64,000 bases of DNA from Neisseria perflava (GTDB lineage Bacteria > Pseudomonadota > Gammaproteobacteria > Burkholderiales > Neisseriaceae), in the NCBI RefSeq assembly GCF_019334725.1, contig NZ_CP079818.1, positions 1,488,001 through 1,552,000 on the forward strand, in the 5' to 3' direction. Of the stretch, positions 16,078 to 24,706 are shown piece after piece. Under the pieces are notes generated by a model. The model made no database searches, was not told the DNA's origin, and was given only the letters and a program-made list of their open reading frames with translations. How positions within the stretch are numbered: the first letter of the stretch is position 1; each line of letters opens with the position of its first letter. Made by a program: the position numbers and the translations under genes.

Positions 16078-17313
16078 ATGAATAAGCAACAAGAGCCACG
16101 TTTGCGGTTTAAAGGTTTTACGGGGGCGTGGAAAGAACAAAAAATTATAGAAATAGCAGAGTATGTTGATTATCGTGGGAAAACGCCAAGAAAAACAGAA
16201 GAAGGCATTTTTCTTATTACTGCTAAAAACGTAAAAATGGGAAGTTTAGATTATAAAGTTTCACAAGAGTTTATCGCTATTGAAGATTTTGAAAGTGTAA
16301 TGAGTCGTGGAAAAGCTGAAATTGGGGATGTGTTAATTACGACCGAAGCTCCTTTAGGAAATGTTGCCCAAATAGATCGGGAAGATGTAGCTCTTGCTCA
16401 ACGAATAATCAAATATCGTGGAATAAAGGGTATCTTAAACAATGATTTCTTAACTCAGAAATTTTTAACTAATACGTTTCAGGCTACTTTAGGTTCTCTT
16501 TCATCTGGTGGTACAGTTCAAGGCATTAAGGGCAGCTTATTACATCAAATTGAAATTAAATACCCTTCCCTCCCCGAACAAACCCACCTCGGTTTGTTTT
16601 TCAGTCGCCTAGACAGCCAAATTGCCGAGAGCCGTGCAGTGTTGGAAAAAAGCCGTCAGCTTAAAAAGGCAATGCTGGCAAAAATGTTCCCCGCAAATGG
16701 TGAAAAAACACCGAAAATCCGCTTTAAAGGGTTTGAGGGGGAATGGGAATGTAGAAAATTCAGTGAGGTAGCCGAACTGCGTAGAGGTTTAACATATTCA
16801 CCATTAGATATTTCCCCAAATGGTATTCGTGTTTTGCGTTCCTCTAATATTGATGAAGAAAATTATATTGAAAAAAATGATGATGTTTTTGTGTGCGAAC
16901 GTGCGGTAAACATTCCCTTAGTTCAGAATGGAGATATTTTAATTACGGCAGCAAATGGTTCTTCTCGTTTGGTGGGAAAACACGCAATTATTCAAACATC
17001 TATGCCAGCAGTTCATGGCGGTTTTATGCTTTTAGCAAAAACAGAAAATCCTTATTTTTTAAATGCCTCAATGAGCTCTACTTGGTATTTAGATTTTATT
17101 CGCATTTTCGTAGCAGGCGGGAATGGAGCAATTGGAAACTTAAGTATTGGCGATTTAAATGAACAAGAAATTCTAATTCCTAAAACTCTGGAAGAACAAA
17201 CCGCCATCGGCAACTTCTTCCGCCAACTGGACGAAACCATTGCCTTACAGACGGCAGAAGTCGAAAAATTAAACCAACTCAAAAAAGGACTGTTGGCGGC
17301 GATGTTGGTCTAA
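16078..17313 (+). CDS. hsdS: Type I restriction-modification, specificity subunit HsdS
   Basis: 411 residues with the two-fold layout of HsdS: two target-recognition domains, each introduced by a matching repeat (PRLRFKGFTGAWKEQK near residue 7, and PKIRFKGFEGEWECRK near 213). Each is followed by a coiled-coil spacer opened by a conserved block (LPEQTHLGLFFSRLDSQI and LEEQTAIGNFFRQLDETI). The two domains are diverged from each other, so a bipartite target is expected; the sequence recognised cannot be predicted. The TRD segments are more AT-rich than the conserved spacers, consistent with domain swapping between strains. GGGGAC lies 4 bases before the ATG. No repeat tract for phase variation is seen inside. 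Confidence 0.93.
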   Translation: MNKQQEPRLRFKGFTGAWKEQKIIEIAEYVDYRGKTPRKTEEGIFLITAKNVKMGSLDYKVSQEFIAIEDFESVMSRGKAEIGDVLITTEAPLGNVAQIDREDVALAQRIIKYRGIKGILNNDFLTQKFLTNTFQATLGSLSSGGTVQGIKGSLLHQIEIKYPSLPEQTHLGLFFSRLDSQIAESRAVLEKSRQLKKAMLAKMFPANGEKTPKIRFKGFEGEWECRKFSEVAELRRGLTYSPLDISPNGIRVLRSSNIDEENYIEKNDDVFVCERAVNIPLVQNGDILITAANGSSRLVGKHAIIQTSMPAVHGGFMLLAKTENPYFLNASMSSTWYLDFIRIFVAGGNGAIGNLSIGDLNEQEILIPKTLEEQTAIGNFFRQLDETIALQTAEVEKLNQLKKGLLAAMLV

Positions 17314-17381
17314 AACGGGTGTTCCTGCCCATGATTGAGGCCGTCTGAAAAATTGTAGTAGCGCCCTTACGGAGAAAAAAA

Positions 17382-20300
17382 ATGTTTAATAAAGAAGCTG
17401 ATTTTGAAAATGCACTGATTGCCTTGCTGTCCACTAAAAGCTGGGAAAAGGAAGTGTTGCGCTATCCCACCGAAGAAAAGTTAATTGCCAACTGGCAGGA
17501 GCATTTGAATAAAACCAACCAACATATCGACAAGCTCGATGTGCCGTTGCTTCGCACGGAAATGAACCAGATTTTGGAGCAGGTGCAGGCATTGAAAACG
17601 CCTTATGCGTTAAACGGCTTTATCAACGGCAAAACGGTGGCAATCAAGCGTGAAAATGAGGAAAGCCGTCATTTCGGCAAGGAAGTGTCGTTGGATATTT
17701 TCGACCGTGAGGAAATTTCTGCCGGCAAAAGCCGCTATCAAATTGCCCAGCAGCCCCAATTTACTCCTCGTTCGGATTTATACCCTAAGCAGCGCGGCGA
17801 TTTGATGTTGTTAATTAATGGGATGCCGATGTTCCATATTGAGCTGAAACGCTCAGGAGTGGGCAACATCAGTCAAGCGACCAATCAAATTGAGCGATAC
17901 CATAAGGCAGGCGCGTTTTCTGGCATTTTTAGCCTGGTGCAGGTGTTTGTGGCGATGACGCCGGAAGAATGCCGCTATTTTGCCAATACCGGCGGTCAAT
18001 TAAATCCTGCGTTTTATTTCCGTTGGGCGGATTTCAATAATGTGTATATGAACGATTGGGACAAGGTGGCGACGCATTTCCTCTCGATTCCGATGGCACA
18101 CCAGTTTATCGGCGATTACACCATTGCCGATGCGAAAGACGAGCAGCTGAAAGTGTTGCGCAGCTATCAGTATTATGCGGTCAACAAAATTGCCGACACG
18201 GTGGCAAAGACAGATTGGACTTCGGGCAATCAGCGCGGTGGCTATATTTGGCATACCACAGGATCGGGAAAAACAATGTCGAGTTTTAAATCGGCGCAGT
18301 TAATCAGCCGCCGTAAAGATGCGGATAAGGTGATTTTCTTGCTCGACCGTATTGAGCTGGGCAAGCAATCGCTGGAGGAATATCAGAATTTTGCCGACAG
18401 CAAGGATGATGTACAGGCAACGGAAAACACCGCCATTTTGCTCGCCAAGCTGAAAAGCAAACAAGACCGCGACCGCTTAATCGTTACCTCCATTCAAAAA
18501 ATGAGTAATATCAAGGCGGAAGAAGGAGTCAATGAGGCTGACATCGAGCAAATCAGTGGTAAACGTTTGGTGTTTATCGTTGATGAAGCCCACCGCACTA
18601 CTTTTGGCGATATGTTGCTCACCATTAAGCACACCTTCCCCAATGCGATTTTCTTCGGCTTTACCGGCACGCCGATTGAAGAAGAAAACGCTAAGAAAAG
18701 TTCAACCACTGCCACGGTTTTCGGCAATGAATTGCACCGCTATTCGATTGCAGACGGCATTCGTGATGAAAATGTGCTGGGCTTTCACCCCTTCCATATC
18801 CGCACCTTTAAAGACAGCGATTTACGCAGATCTGTCGCTTTGCAAGAAGCCAAAGCAGCAGATGAAAGCGAAGTATTTGCCGATGACCAAAAGAAAAAAA
18901 TCTACAATCAATTTATGAATGATGTGCCGATGGCGGGAGAATATACTTCAGACGGCAAATATCGAAAAGGCATTGAAGATTATATACCCAATGTGCAATA
19001 TCAAACGCCGGAACATGTGAATGCGGTGATTGACGACATGCTGGATAATTGGCCACGCCTCAGCCAAGGCAAAAAATATCATGCCATTTTTGCCACCAGC
19101 TCTATTCCCGAAGCGGTCAATTATTATCGCTTAATTAAAGCCAGAAATTCCGGGCTGAAGCTGACTGCCCTTTTCGATCCGAATATTCTTAACGATGGTC
19201 AAGGCAACGATAAGGAAGAATGGATTGCCGAAATTTTGAATGATTACAACGCCCAGTTTGGCACAAGCTTCGGCTACGCCACTTATTCCCGATTTAAAAC
19301 GGATTTGTCGGATAGGTTGTCGCATATCAATGCGTATAAGAGAATTAAACCCGACGAGCAGCTGGATTTGTTGATTGTGGTTGATCAGATGCTGACGGGC
19401 TTCGACAGCAAATGGCTCAATACGCTCTATCTAGACAAAATTTTGGATTACGCCAACTTGATTCAGGCATTTTCCCGCACTAACCGCTTATGCGACAAAA
19501 CCGATAAACCTTTTGGTTTAATCCGCTATTACCGTAAGCCGCATACGATGCAACGCAATATTGAGCGAGCCGTAAAACTTTATTCGGGCGACCGTCCAAT
19601 GGGGCTGTTTGTCGATAATTTAGATAAAGTTATCGACAAAATGAATGTCTGTTTTGCCGATATTGCCGATATTTTCAAATGGGCAGGATTAGAGGATTTT
19701 TCAAAAAATCCTGAAGATACAACCTCATGCGCAAAGTTTGTCAAACTATTCAATCAGCTCAATGAGCACTTACAAGCTGCTCGGCTCTTGGGCTTTTCTT
19801 GGGAAAAATCAAGCTATGACGTGGTGCAGGAAGACGACAGCGTGATCACTGCCACACTCAATTTCGATCAAGAAACCTACGATAAACTGCTGGCTCGTTA
19901 TAAAGATTTGTTTAAAGAGAATCTAAGCAATGGTGGCGGTAACGATGATGTGCCATTTGATTTGCGTTCACACATCAACGAAATCGAAACCGATAAAATT
20001 GATCAAAATTATATGAATGCCCGTTTTGAAAAATGGCTTAAAACCATCGGCGGCATAGAAGAAGCTGCTGCACTTGAGGAACTACACCACTCTTTTGCTA
20101 CGCTTTCTAAGGAAGATCAAAAATTTGCTGAGTTGTTTTTACATGATGTGCAATCCGGCGATATCAAGCTTGATCCAAATTTAGCATTAAGTGATTACAT
20201 CACCACGTACAAACAAAAAGATGCCAATGATAAGGTGCTAAAAGTAATTAAAGGTTTAGGGCTGGATGGAGATTTGCTACGTGCGCTGTTGGCAAGAAAA

Positions 20301-20450
20301 TATACCAGCGAAAATTTGGACTTAGGCAGACTAAATGACCTAAAAGCAACAGTCGATAGGGAAAAAGCCAAAGTTTATTTTAACGAAGAACGTATATTTT
20401 ATTTAAATATACGGATTGATGAATTCCTAAGGGAACTAATTACAAGATAG
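17382..20450 (+). CDS. hsdR: Type I restriction-modification, restriction and translocase subunit HsdR
   Basis: 1022 residues. The nuclease domain near residue 150 has the PD-(D/E)xK pattern (GDLMLLINGMPMFHIELKRS). The helicase-like motor follows: Walker A in HTTGSGKTMSS, the DEAH box in FIVDEAHRTTFGD, GFTGTPI, and motif VI in QAFSRTNRL. It translocates DNA using ATP and cuts unmethylated DNA away from the target, together with HsdM and HsdS. It is intact. Between hsdS and hsdR is a 68-bp gap with a DUS (near 17340). An A8 tract (17375-17382) sits between the GGAG ribosome site and the ATG. Confidence 0.95.
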   Translation: MFNKEADFENALIALLSTKSWEKEVLRYPTEEKLIANWQEHLNKTNQHIDKLDVPLLRTEMNQILEQVQALKTPYALNGFINGKTVAIKRENEESRHFGKEVSLDIFDREEISAGKSRYQIAQQPQFTPRSDLYPKQRGDLMLLINGMPMFHIELKRSGVGNISQATNQIERYHKAGAFSGIFSLVQVFVAMTPEECRYFANTGGQLNPAFYFRWADFNNVYMNDWDKVATHFLSIPMAHQFIGDYTIADAKDEQLKVLRSYQYYAVNKIADTVAKTDWTSGNQRGGYIWHTTGSGKTMSSFKSAQLISRRKDADKVIFLLDRIELGKQSLEEYQNFADSKDDVQATENTAILLAKLKSKQDRDRLIVTSIQKMSNIKAEEGVNEADIEQISGKRLVFIVDEAHRTTFGDMLLTIKHTFPNAIFFGFTGTPIEEENAKKSSTTATVFGNELHRYSIADGIRDENVLGFHPFHIRTFKDSDLRRSVALQEAKAADESEVFADDQKKKIYNQFMNDVPMAGEYTSDGKYRKGIEDYIPNVQYQTPEHVNAVIDDMLDNWPRLSQGKKYHAIFATSSIPEAVNYYRLIKARNSGLKLTALFDPNILNDGQGNDKEEWIAEILNDYNAQFGTSFGYATYSRFKTDLSDRLSHINAYKRIKPDEQLDLLIVVDQMLTGFDSKWLNTLYLDKILDYANLIQAFSRTNRLCDKTDKPFGLIRYYRKPHTMQRNIERAVKLYSGDRPMGLFVDNLDKVIDKMNVCFADIADIFKWAGLEDFSKNPEDTTSCAKFVKLFNQLNEHLQAARLLGFSWEKSSYDVVQEDDSVITATLNFDQETYDKLLARYKDLFKENLSNGGGNDDVPFDLRSHINEIETDKIDQNYMNARFEKWLKTIGGIEEAAALEELHHSFATLSKEDQKFAELFLHDVQSGDIKLDPNLALSDYITTYKQKDANDKVLKVIKGLGLDGDLLRALLARKYTSENLDLGRLNDLKATVDREKAKVYFNEERIFYLNIRIDEFLRELITR

Positions 20451-20528
20451 TTATTACCTATTGAAAGATATTAAATAATCATCAAGTTAGCATATCTCTA
20501 CCTGAACATTAGCCCCTCACCGACCCAA

Positions 20529-21110
20529 CTACAAAGGCTGGGCCAAATCGTTTTCCGTGTTGTAGCTGATAAAATCCTGCTCATGAGGGAAATGGACAAC
20601 CCGCGCGCGCTGTTGCTGTAGCCAGCCGCGGATGCTGCGCATTCCTGAATAAAGGTATGGCACGGTGCTTTGCAGGATTTGCGGCCGGATAAACATCACG
20701 CTGTAATGCGGTCTGGCAGGGGTCTCCACATAAAACGCATTGCACAATGGCGTGCGCCGCGCGATGGTTTCAAACTGGGAAACCAAGTTCTCCGGCAAAC
20801 GCGGCATATCGCAGGATACGATAAGCAGCCAATCGGCAGTGGCAATTTGCAAATCGTTGGCAGCAGTACACAAAGCGGCTAAAGGGCCGTAATGCTGCCA
20901 TTGGCGCGCATCAGAAAAAACGTGCGCGCTGCGTTGCGCGTAAGATTCAAGGTTACGGTTGGCACTGATGGCGATATGGCTGACTTGGGGGCGGATTTTT
21001 TCGATAACATGATCTATCAAGGCTTTGTTGTGCCATTGCACCAACCCCTTATCGACACCTCCCATCCGGCTTCCCTGCCCGCCGGCCAATATCAGTGCGA
21101 AAATTTTCAT
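20529..21110 (-). CDS. mobA: Molybdenum cofactor guanylyltransferase MobA
   Basis: 194 residues from the chosen start. The nucleotidyltransferase signature is ALILAGGQGSRMGGVDKGLV, with the catalytic Asp in WLLIVSCDMPRLP. It attaches GMP to molybdopterin to make the bis-MGD cofactor of enzymes such as nitrate or formate reductases. The frame is open to an ATG at 21152, but AAGGAC 8 bases upstream supports 21110. It sits next to narQ-narP, which control anaerobic nitrogen-oxide respiration. Confidence 0.92.
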   Translation of the reverse strand: MKIFALILAGGQGSRMGGVDKGLVQWHNKALIDHVIEKIRPQVSHIAISANRNLESYAQRSAHVFSDARQWQHYGPLAALCTAANDLQIATADWLLIVSCDMPRLPENLVSQFETIARRTPLCNAFYVETPARPHYSVMFIRPQILQSTVPYLYSGMRSIRGWLQQQRARVVHFPHEQDFISYNTENDLAQPL

Positions 21111-21369
21111 TTTGGTAGTCCTTTGCGAAGCAGAGTATGGAGTGTGGTTCAAGATGTTGTGTTTATTGGATAAGTTTCAAGGTTTCAGGCCGTCTGAAAC
21201 CTTATTTTCATGATTTAATTCACTTGAAATGAATTTTATCATAACATGATTTTACATTAAACCCCTGTTTTTTCTTATCATAACCATACAATTATTTTAG
21301 ACAGGTTGTTTATAGGCCGAAAGAATGATATTTTTATAAGATTATCGGATTAGTTCACCTGCGTGCTTT

Positions 21370-23130
21370 ATGCGTTTATTCTCCGGATCTTCAGACGGCC
21401 TGAGCCTGTCTTCGCGTTTAAAACTACTGACTTTTTTATGGGTCAGTTCGGCGTTTTTGTCGATTGTCTTTACCCTGCTGCTTTCTTGGCGTTTGGAAAA
21501 CGCAGCCAAAACGATTGAAGATGCAGGCAGTTTGAAAATGCAGGTGTACCGTTTGGCTTACATGGCAAGTGTCCGTACACCCAATGCGCAAATTGACAAC
21601 CAAATCAAAGAATTTGAGCGTACGCTGGCCAATGTGACGCAAAGTGATGCCATTCATCCGCTGATTCCGTCTCAAATGCCGCTGGCTTATGACTTGATTC
21701 AATCGATGCTGTTGATTGATTGGGAATCCAATATCAAGCCGTCTTTACAACATTACGAGCGTCCAACCCAAATCGGCCTGTACCGTTTTGCCGGCAACAT
21801 CGAGCTGTTTTTACAGGCGATGGAAAATGCCAACGAGCAAAATACCTTGTGGCTGCGCCGCTTCCAAATGGCCATGATGCTGATGATTGTTGTGGCTGCA
21901 GGCTTGATGATTGTTTGGCATTATTCATGGATTATCCGGCCCTTGGAAAAACTGCGTGATGGCGTAGAAACCATCAGCAAAGGGCATTTCGGCGTTCAAA
22001 TCGAGACAGACCAGATCCGTGAGTTTGCCCAAGTAAGCAAGGGTTTCAACCAAATGAGCCGCCGTCTGCATACGCTTTATACAGACTTGGAAGGACAAGT
22101 TGCCAAACAAACCCAAGACTTGGCGCGGCAAAACCGTGATTTGACCCTGCTCTACCAAACCACGCGCAATCTGCACCAAACCTTTACGCCGCAACAGGCC
22201 GCAGAAGAATTTTTGGCTCAGATTCTGCCGGCGTTTTCCGCTTTGGGCGGTACGGTATATCTTTCCGATGAAGAACGCAAACGCTCTGACTTGGCGGCAA
22301 GTGTCGGTGAAACCGAAGAGGGAAATCGTGTAGAATTCCCAATCGTTTACCAAGACGAACAGCTCGGTGTATTGGCCCTGTATTTTTCAGACGGCCATAT
22401 GCCTGATGAGCAAGACGAAAAACTGCTGCATACCTTAAGCGGACAGCTGGGCATTTCCATCGCCAACAACCGCATGGAACAAGAGCGCCGCCTGCTTGCA
22501 GTCTTGCAGGAGCGTAACTTGATTGCGCAAGGTTTGCATGACAGCATCGCACAAGCTTTGACCTTTTTGAATTTGCAGGTACAAATGCTGGAAAGCGCGT
22601 TTGCTTCAGACCAACGCGAGCAGGCAGAAGAAAATATCGGCTTCATCAAAGACGGCGTGCAGGAATGCTACGAGGACGTACGCGAACTTTTGATGAATTT
22701 CCGCACCAAAATCAGTAATAAAGATTTTCCTGAAGCGGTAGAATCGCTGCTGGCGCGTTTTGAACGACAAACCGGTATTCCAGTTGATTTAAAATGGCAG
22801 GACGACGGGCAGGCTTTGAATTATGATGAGCATTTGCAGATCATCTTCATTTTGCAGGAAAGCCTGTCCAATATCCGGAAGCACGCGCGTGCGCAACATG
22901 TCAGCGTCGAAATTGCCAACCACGGCGATTTTGTCATGACGATTCGTGACGACGGCGCAGGCTTTAATAAAGAACACCTATCAAACCGGCCTTCAGGCGA
23001 ACATGTCGGCTTGGGCATTATGCAGGAACGGGCCCAACGGATTAACGCAGAATTGGCCATTACATCGCAGATTGGGCAAGGTACGGCGGTTATGCTGACT
23101 TTGCCGCAACAAATGAGAACAGCATCATGA
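21370..23130 (+). CDS. narQ: Nitrate/nitrite sensor histidine kinase NarQ (NarX/NarQ family)
   Basis: 586 residues. Two membrane segments (about 18-40 and 165-187) flank a periplasmic helical domain, whose start QVYRLAYMASVRTPNAQ corresponds to the P-box of NarX/NarQ. A HAMP linker, a central GAF-like region and the HisKA_3 core follow, with the phospho-acceptor His in IAQGLHDSIAQAL and the ATPase motifs SLSNIRKHARA, IRDDGAGF and VGLGIMQERA. In Neisseria this sensor works with NarP to tune aniA and norB. The last four bases overlap the narP start (ATGA), showing translational coupling. NarX is the alternative name; sequence alone does not separate them. Confidence 0.9.
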   Translation: MRLFSGSSDGLSLSSRLKLLTFLWVSSAFLSIVFTLLLSWRLENAAKTIEDAGSLKMQVYRLAYMASVRTPNAQIDNQIKEFERTLANVTQSDAIHPLIPSQMPLAYDLIQSMLLIDWESNIKPSLQHYERPTQIGLYRFAGNIELFLQAMENANEQNTLWLRRFQMAMMLMIVVAAGLMIVWHYSWIIRPLEKLRDGVETISKGHFGVQIETDQIREFAQVSKGFNQMSRRLHTLYTDLEGQVAKQTQDLARQNRDLTLLYQTTRNLHQTFTPQQAAEEFLAQILPAFSALGGTVYLSDEERKRSDLAASVGETEEGNRVEFPIVYQDEQLGVLALYFSDGHMPDEQDEKLLHTLSGQLGISIANNRMEQERRLLAVLQERNLIAQGLHDSIAQALTFLNLQVQMLESAFASDQREQAEENIGFIKDGVQECYEDVRELLMNFRTKISNKDFPEAVESLLARFERQTGIPVDLKWQDDGQALNYDEHLQIIFILQESLSNIRKHARAQHVSVEIANHGDFVMTIRDDGAGFNKEHLSNRPSGEHVGLGIMQERAQRINAELAITSQIGQGTAVMLTLPQQMRTAS

Positions 23131-23783
23131 CGATTAAAATTACCCTTATTGACGACCACACCCTATTTCGCAGCGGCATCAAAGCCCTGCTCTCCCGCCA
23201 GCCTGATTTTGAAGTCGTCGGCGAAGCTTCAGACGGCCTGGCCGGCGTAAAAATGGTTGAGCAGCTCAAGCCTGATGTGGTTTTGCTGGACTTGGATATG
23301 CCGGTCATGAACGGCCGCGAAGCATTGGCTCAAATTTTAAGTATCAATCCTCAACTGACCGTCATTATGCTGACTGTTTCCGAAGACAGCGATGATTTGA
23401 CCGAATGTATGCGTATGGGTGCAAAAGGCTTTTTGCTGAAAAACATCAATGCCGACTTCCTGTTGGAAAGCATCCGCAAAGCTGTCGATGGCGACAACGT
23501 CTTTTCTCCAGAAATGACCAGCCGCTTGGTGCAATCGCTGATTTCCCCATCTCCTTCCCGCTCCGACCATCTGCTGGAGCAACTGACCCCGCGCGAAATG
23601 GAAATCTTGGGCTATCTTGCCGCCGGACACAGCAACAAAATTATTGCCCGCCATTTGAACTTGGCAGAGTCAACCGTCAAAGTGCATGTGCAAAACTTGT
23701 TGCGCAAGTTGAACCTAAGCAGCCGCGTCCAAGCTGCGGTTTATGCAGTGCAACACAAAGTACCGCAACCGGTATTGTCTTAA
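23127..23783 (+). CDS. narP: Response regulator NarP (NarL/FixJ family)
   Basis: 218 residues. The receiver domain has DDHTLF near the N-terminus and the phospho-acceptor Asp in VVLLDLDMPVMNGREAL. The C-terminal LuxR/NarL helix-turn-helix is LTPREMEILGYLAAGHSNK then LNLAESTVKVHVQNLLRKL. It is phosphorylated by the NarQ kinase encoded just upstream (4-bp overlap) and, in Neisseria, acts with FNR on nitrite and nitric oxide reductase genes. Confidence 0.92.
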   Translation: MTIKITLIDDHTLFRSGIKALLSRQPDFEVVGEASDGLAGVKMVEQLKPDVVLLDLDMPVMNGREALAQILSINPQLTVIMLTVSEDSDDLTECMRMGAKGFLLKNINADFLLESIRKAVDGDNVFSPEMTSRLVQSLISPSPSRSDHLLEQLTPREMEILGYLAAGHSNKIIARHLNLAESTVKVHVQNLLRKLNLSSRVQAAVYAVQHKVPQPVLS

Positions 23784-23794
23784 TCAGGCCGTCT

Positions 23795-23820
23795 GAAACC
23801 TTCTTTTTAAAAGGTTTCAG
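23795..23820 (+). terminator. Terminator after narP
   Basis: CTGAAACCTT and AAGGTTTCAG stem (23795 onward) with an AT-rich loop, adjacent to a single DUS (GCCGTCTGAA near 23788). The stem reuses the end of the DUS, but the partner is not a second DUS. Confidence 0.55.
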
Positions 23821-23843
23821 GAAAAGCGTTTATTCGCTATAAT
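23815..23843 (+). promoter_or_regulatory. Candidate promoter for trmB
   Basis: TATAAT at 23838-23843, with TTTCAG at 23815-23820 and a 17-base spacer. The leader then passes a small hairpin with a DUS half (GTCTGA / TCAGAC, 23867-23883) before the trmB ATG at 23921. The -35 is poor. Confidence 0.45.
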
Positions 23844-23920
23844 CACGCCGATTTATATGCAGGGTTGTCTGATTCTTTCAGACGGCCTTTTTATTTGATT
23901 TCTCACTGATTTAAAACAAC

Positions 23921-24649
23921 ATGTCCGAAAACATTCCAGAAAATACACCCGAAAATACACCCGAAAATACCGTTCCTGAAGAACACAAACGCAGCATCCG
24001 CAGTTTCGTCTTGCGTCAAGGCCATATGACCGCGGCCCAACAGCGCGCCATTGATACAATGTGGCCGCAATTTGGTGTGGACTTCCAAGAAGCTCCTTTG
24101 GATTTGAACCGCGCTTTTGGACGGGACAATCCTAAAGTATTGGAAATCGGTTTCGGTATGGGCGTCGCGACAGTGGAAATTGCCAAACGTCTGCCCGATA
24201 CCGACTTTTTAGCAATTGATGTTCACGGCCCGGGCGTCGGTAATATCTTGAAGCTGATTGAGGAAGAACACATTTCCAATATCCGCGTGATGCGTCATGA
24301 TGCAGTGGAAGTAGTAGAAAAGATGCTGGAAGACGGTTCTTTAGACGGCATTCATATTTTCTTCCCCGACCCTTGGCACAAAAAACGCCACAATAAACGC
24401 CGCTTGGTACAAGTGCCTTTTGTTGAAAAGCTGCTGCCCAAACTCAAAAGCGGCGGCTATGTCCATATGGCGACCGACTGGGAAGAATACGCCGTACAAA
24501 TGCTGGAAGTTTTGAGCAGTTGCGACTCTTTGCAAAACACGGCTGCCGATTACGCCCCTACGCCCGATTATCGCCCTGAAACCAAATTTGAAGCCCGAGG
24601 CAAACGATTGGGTCATGGCGTTTGGGACTTGGTGTTCCGTAAGAAATAG
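23921..24649 (+). CDS. trmB: tRNA (guanine(46)-N7)-methyltransferase TrmB
   Basis: 242 residues. The S-adenosylmethionine site is VLEIGFGMGVATVEIAK; the catalytic region is GIHIFFPDPWHKKRHNKRRL, which is diagnostic for TrmB. It forms m7G46 in tRNA variable loops. The N-terminus before the core (RSIRSFVLRQGHMT) is a low-complexity stretch of four ENxP-like units encoded by 12-bp repeats at 23927-23974, so its length may vary between strains without loss of frame. Confidence 0.95.
   Translation: MSENIPENTPENTPENTVPEEHKRSIRSFVLRQGHMTAAQQRAIDTMWPQFGVDFQEAPLDLNRAFGRDNPKVLEIGFGMGVATVEIAKRLPDTDFLAIDVHGPGVGNILKLIEEEHISNIRVMRHDAVEVVEKMLEDGSLDGIHIFFPDPWHKKRHNKRRLVQVPFVEKLLPKLKSGGYVHMATDWEEYAVQMLEVLSSCDSLQNTAADYAPTPDYRPETKFEARGKRLGHGVWDLVFRKK
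23927..23974 (+). repeat. 12-bp tandem repeat in the trmB N-terminus
   Basis: Four units: GAAAACATTCCA, two exact copies of GAAAATACACCC, then GAAAATACCGTT. Encodes ENIP-ENTP-ENTP-ENTV. Unit length is a multiple of three, so copy-number change alters length and not frame. Confidence 0.85.
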
Positions 24650-24664
24650 CCGAACATAAAACAC

Positions 24665-24696
24665 AAGGCCGTCTGAAAAATTTCAGACGGCCTTTT
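24665..24696. terminator. DUS-pair terminator between trmB and ilvA
   Basis: AAGGCCGTCTGAAA and TTTCAGACGGCCTT in tight inverted array, serving the convergent trmB (+) and ilvA (-) genes. Confidence 0.85.
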
Positions 24697-24706
24697 ATCT
24701 TACTGA

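Noticed and set aside
23927..23974. CRISPR-like repeats
   Set aside because: The 12-bp units are contiguous, coding and lack spacers. No CRISPR array was seen anywhere in the window.
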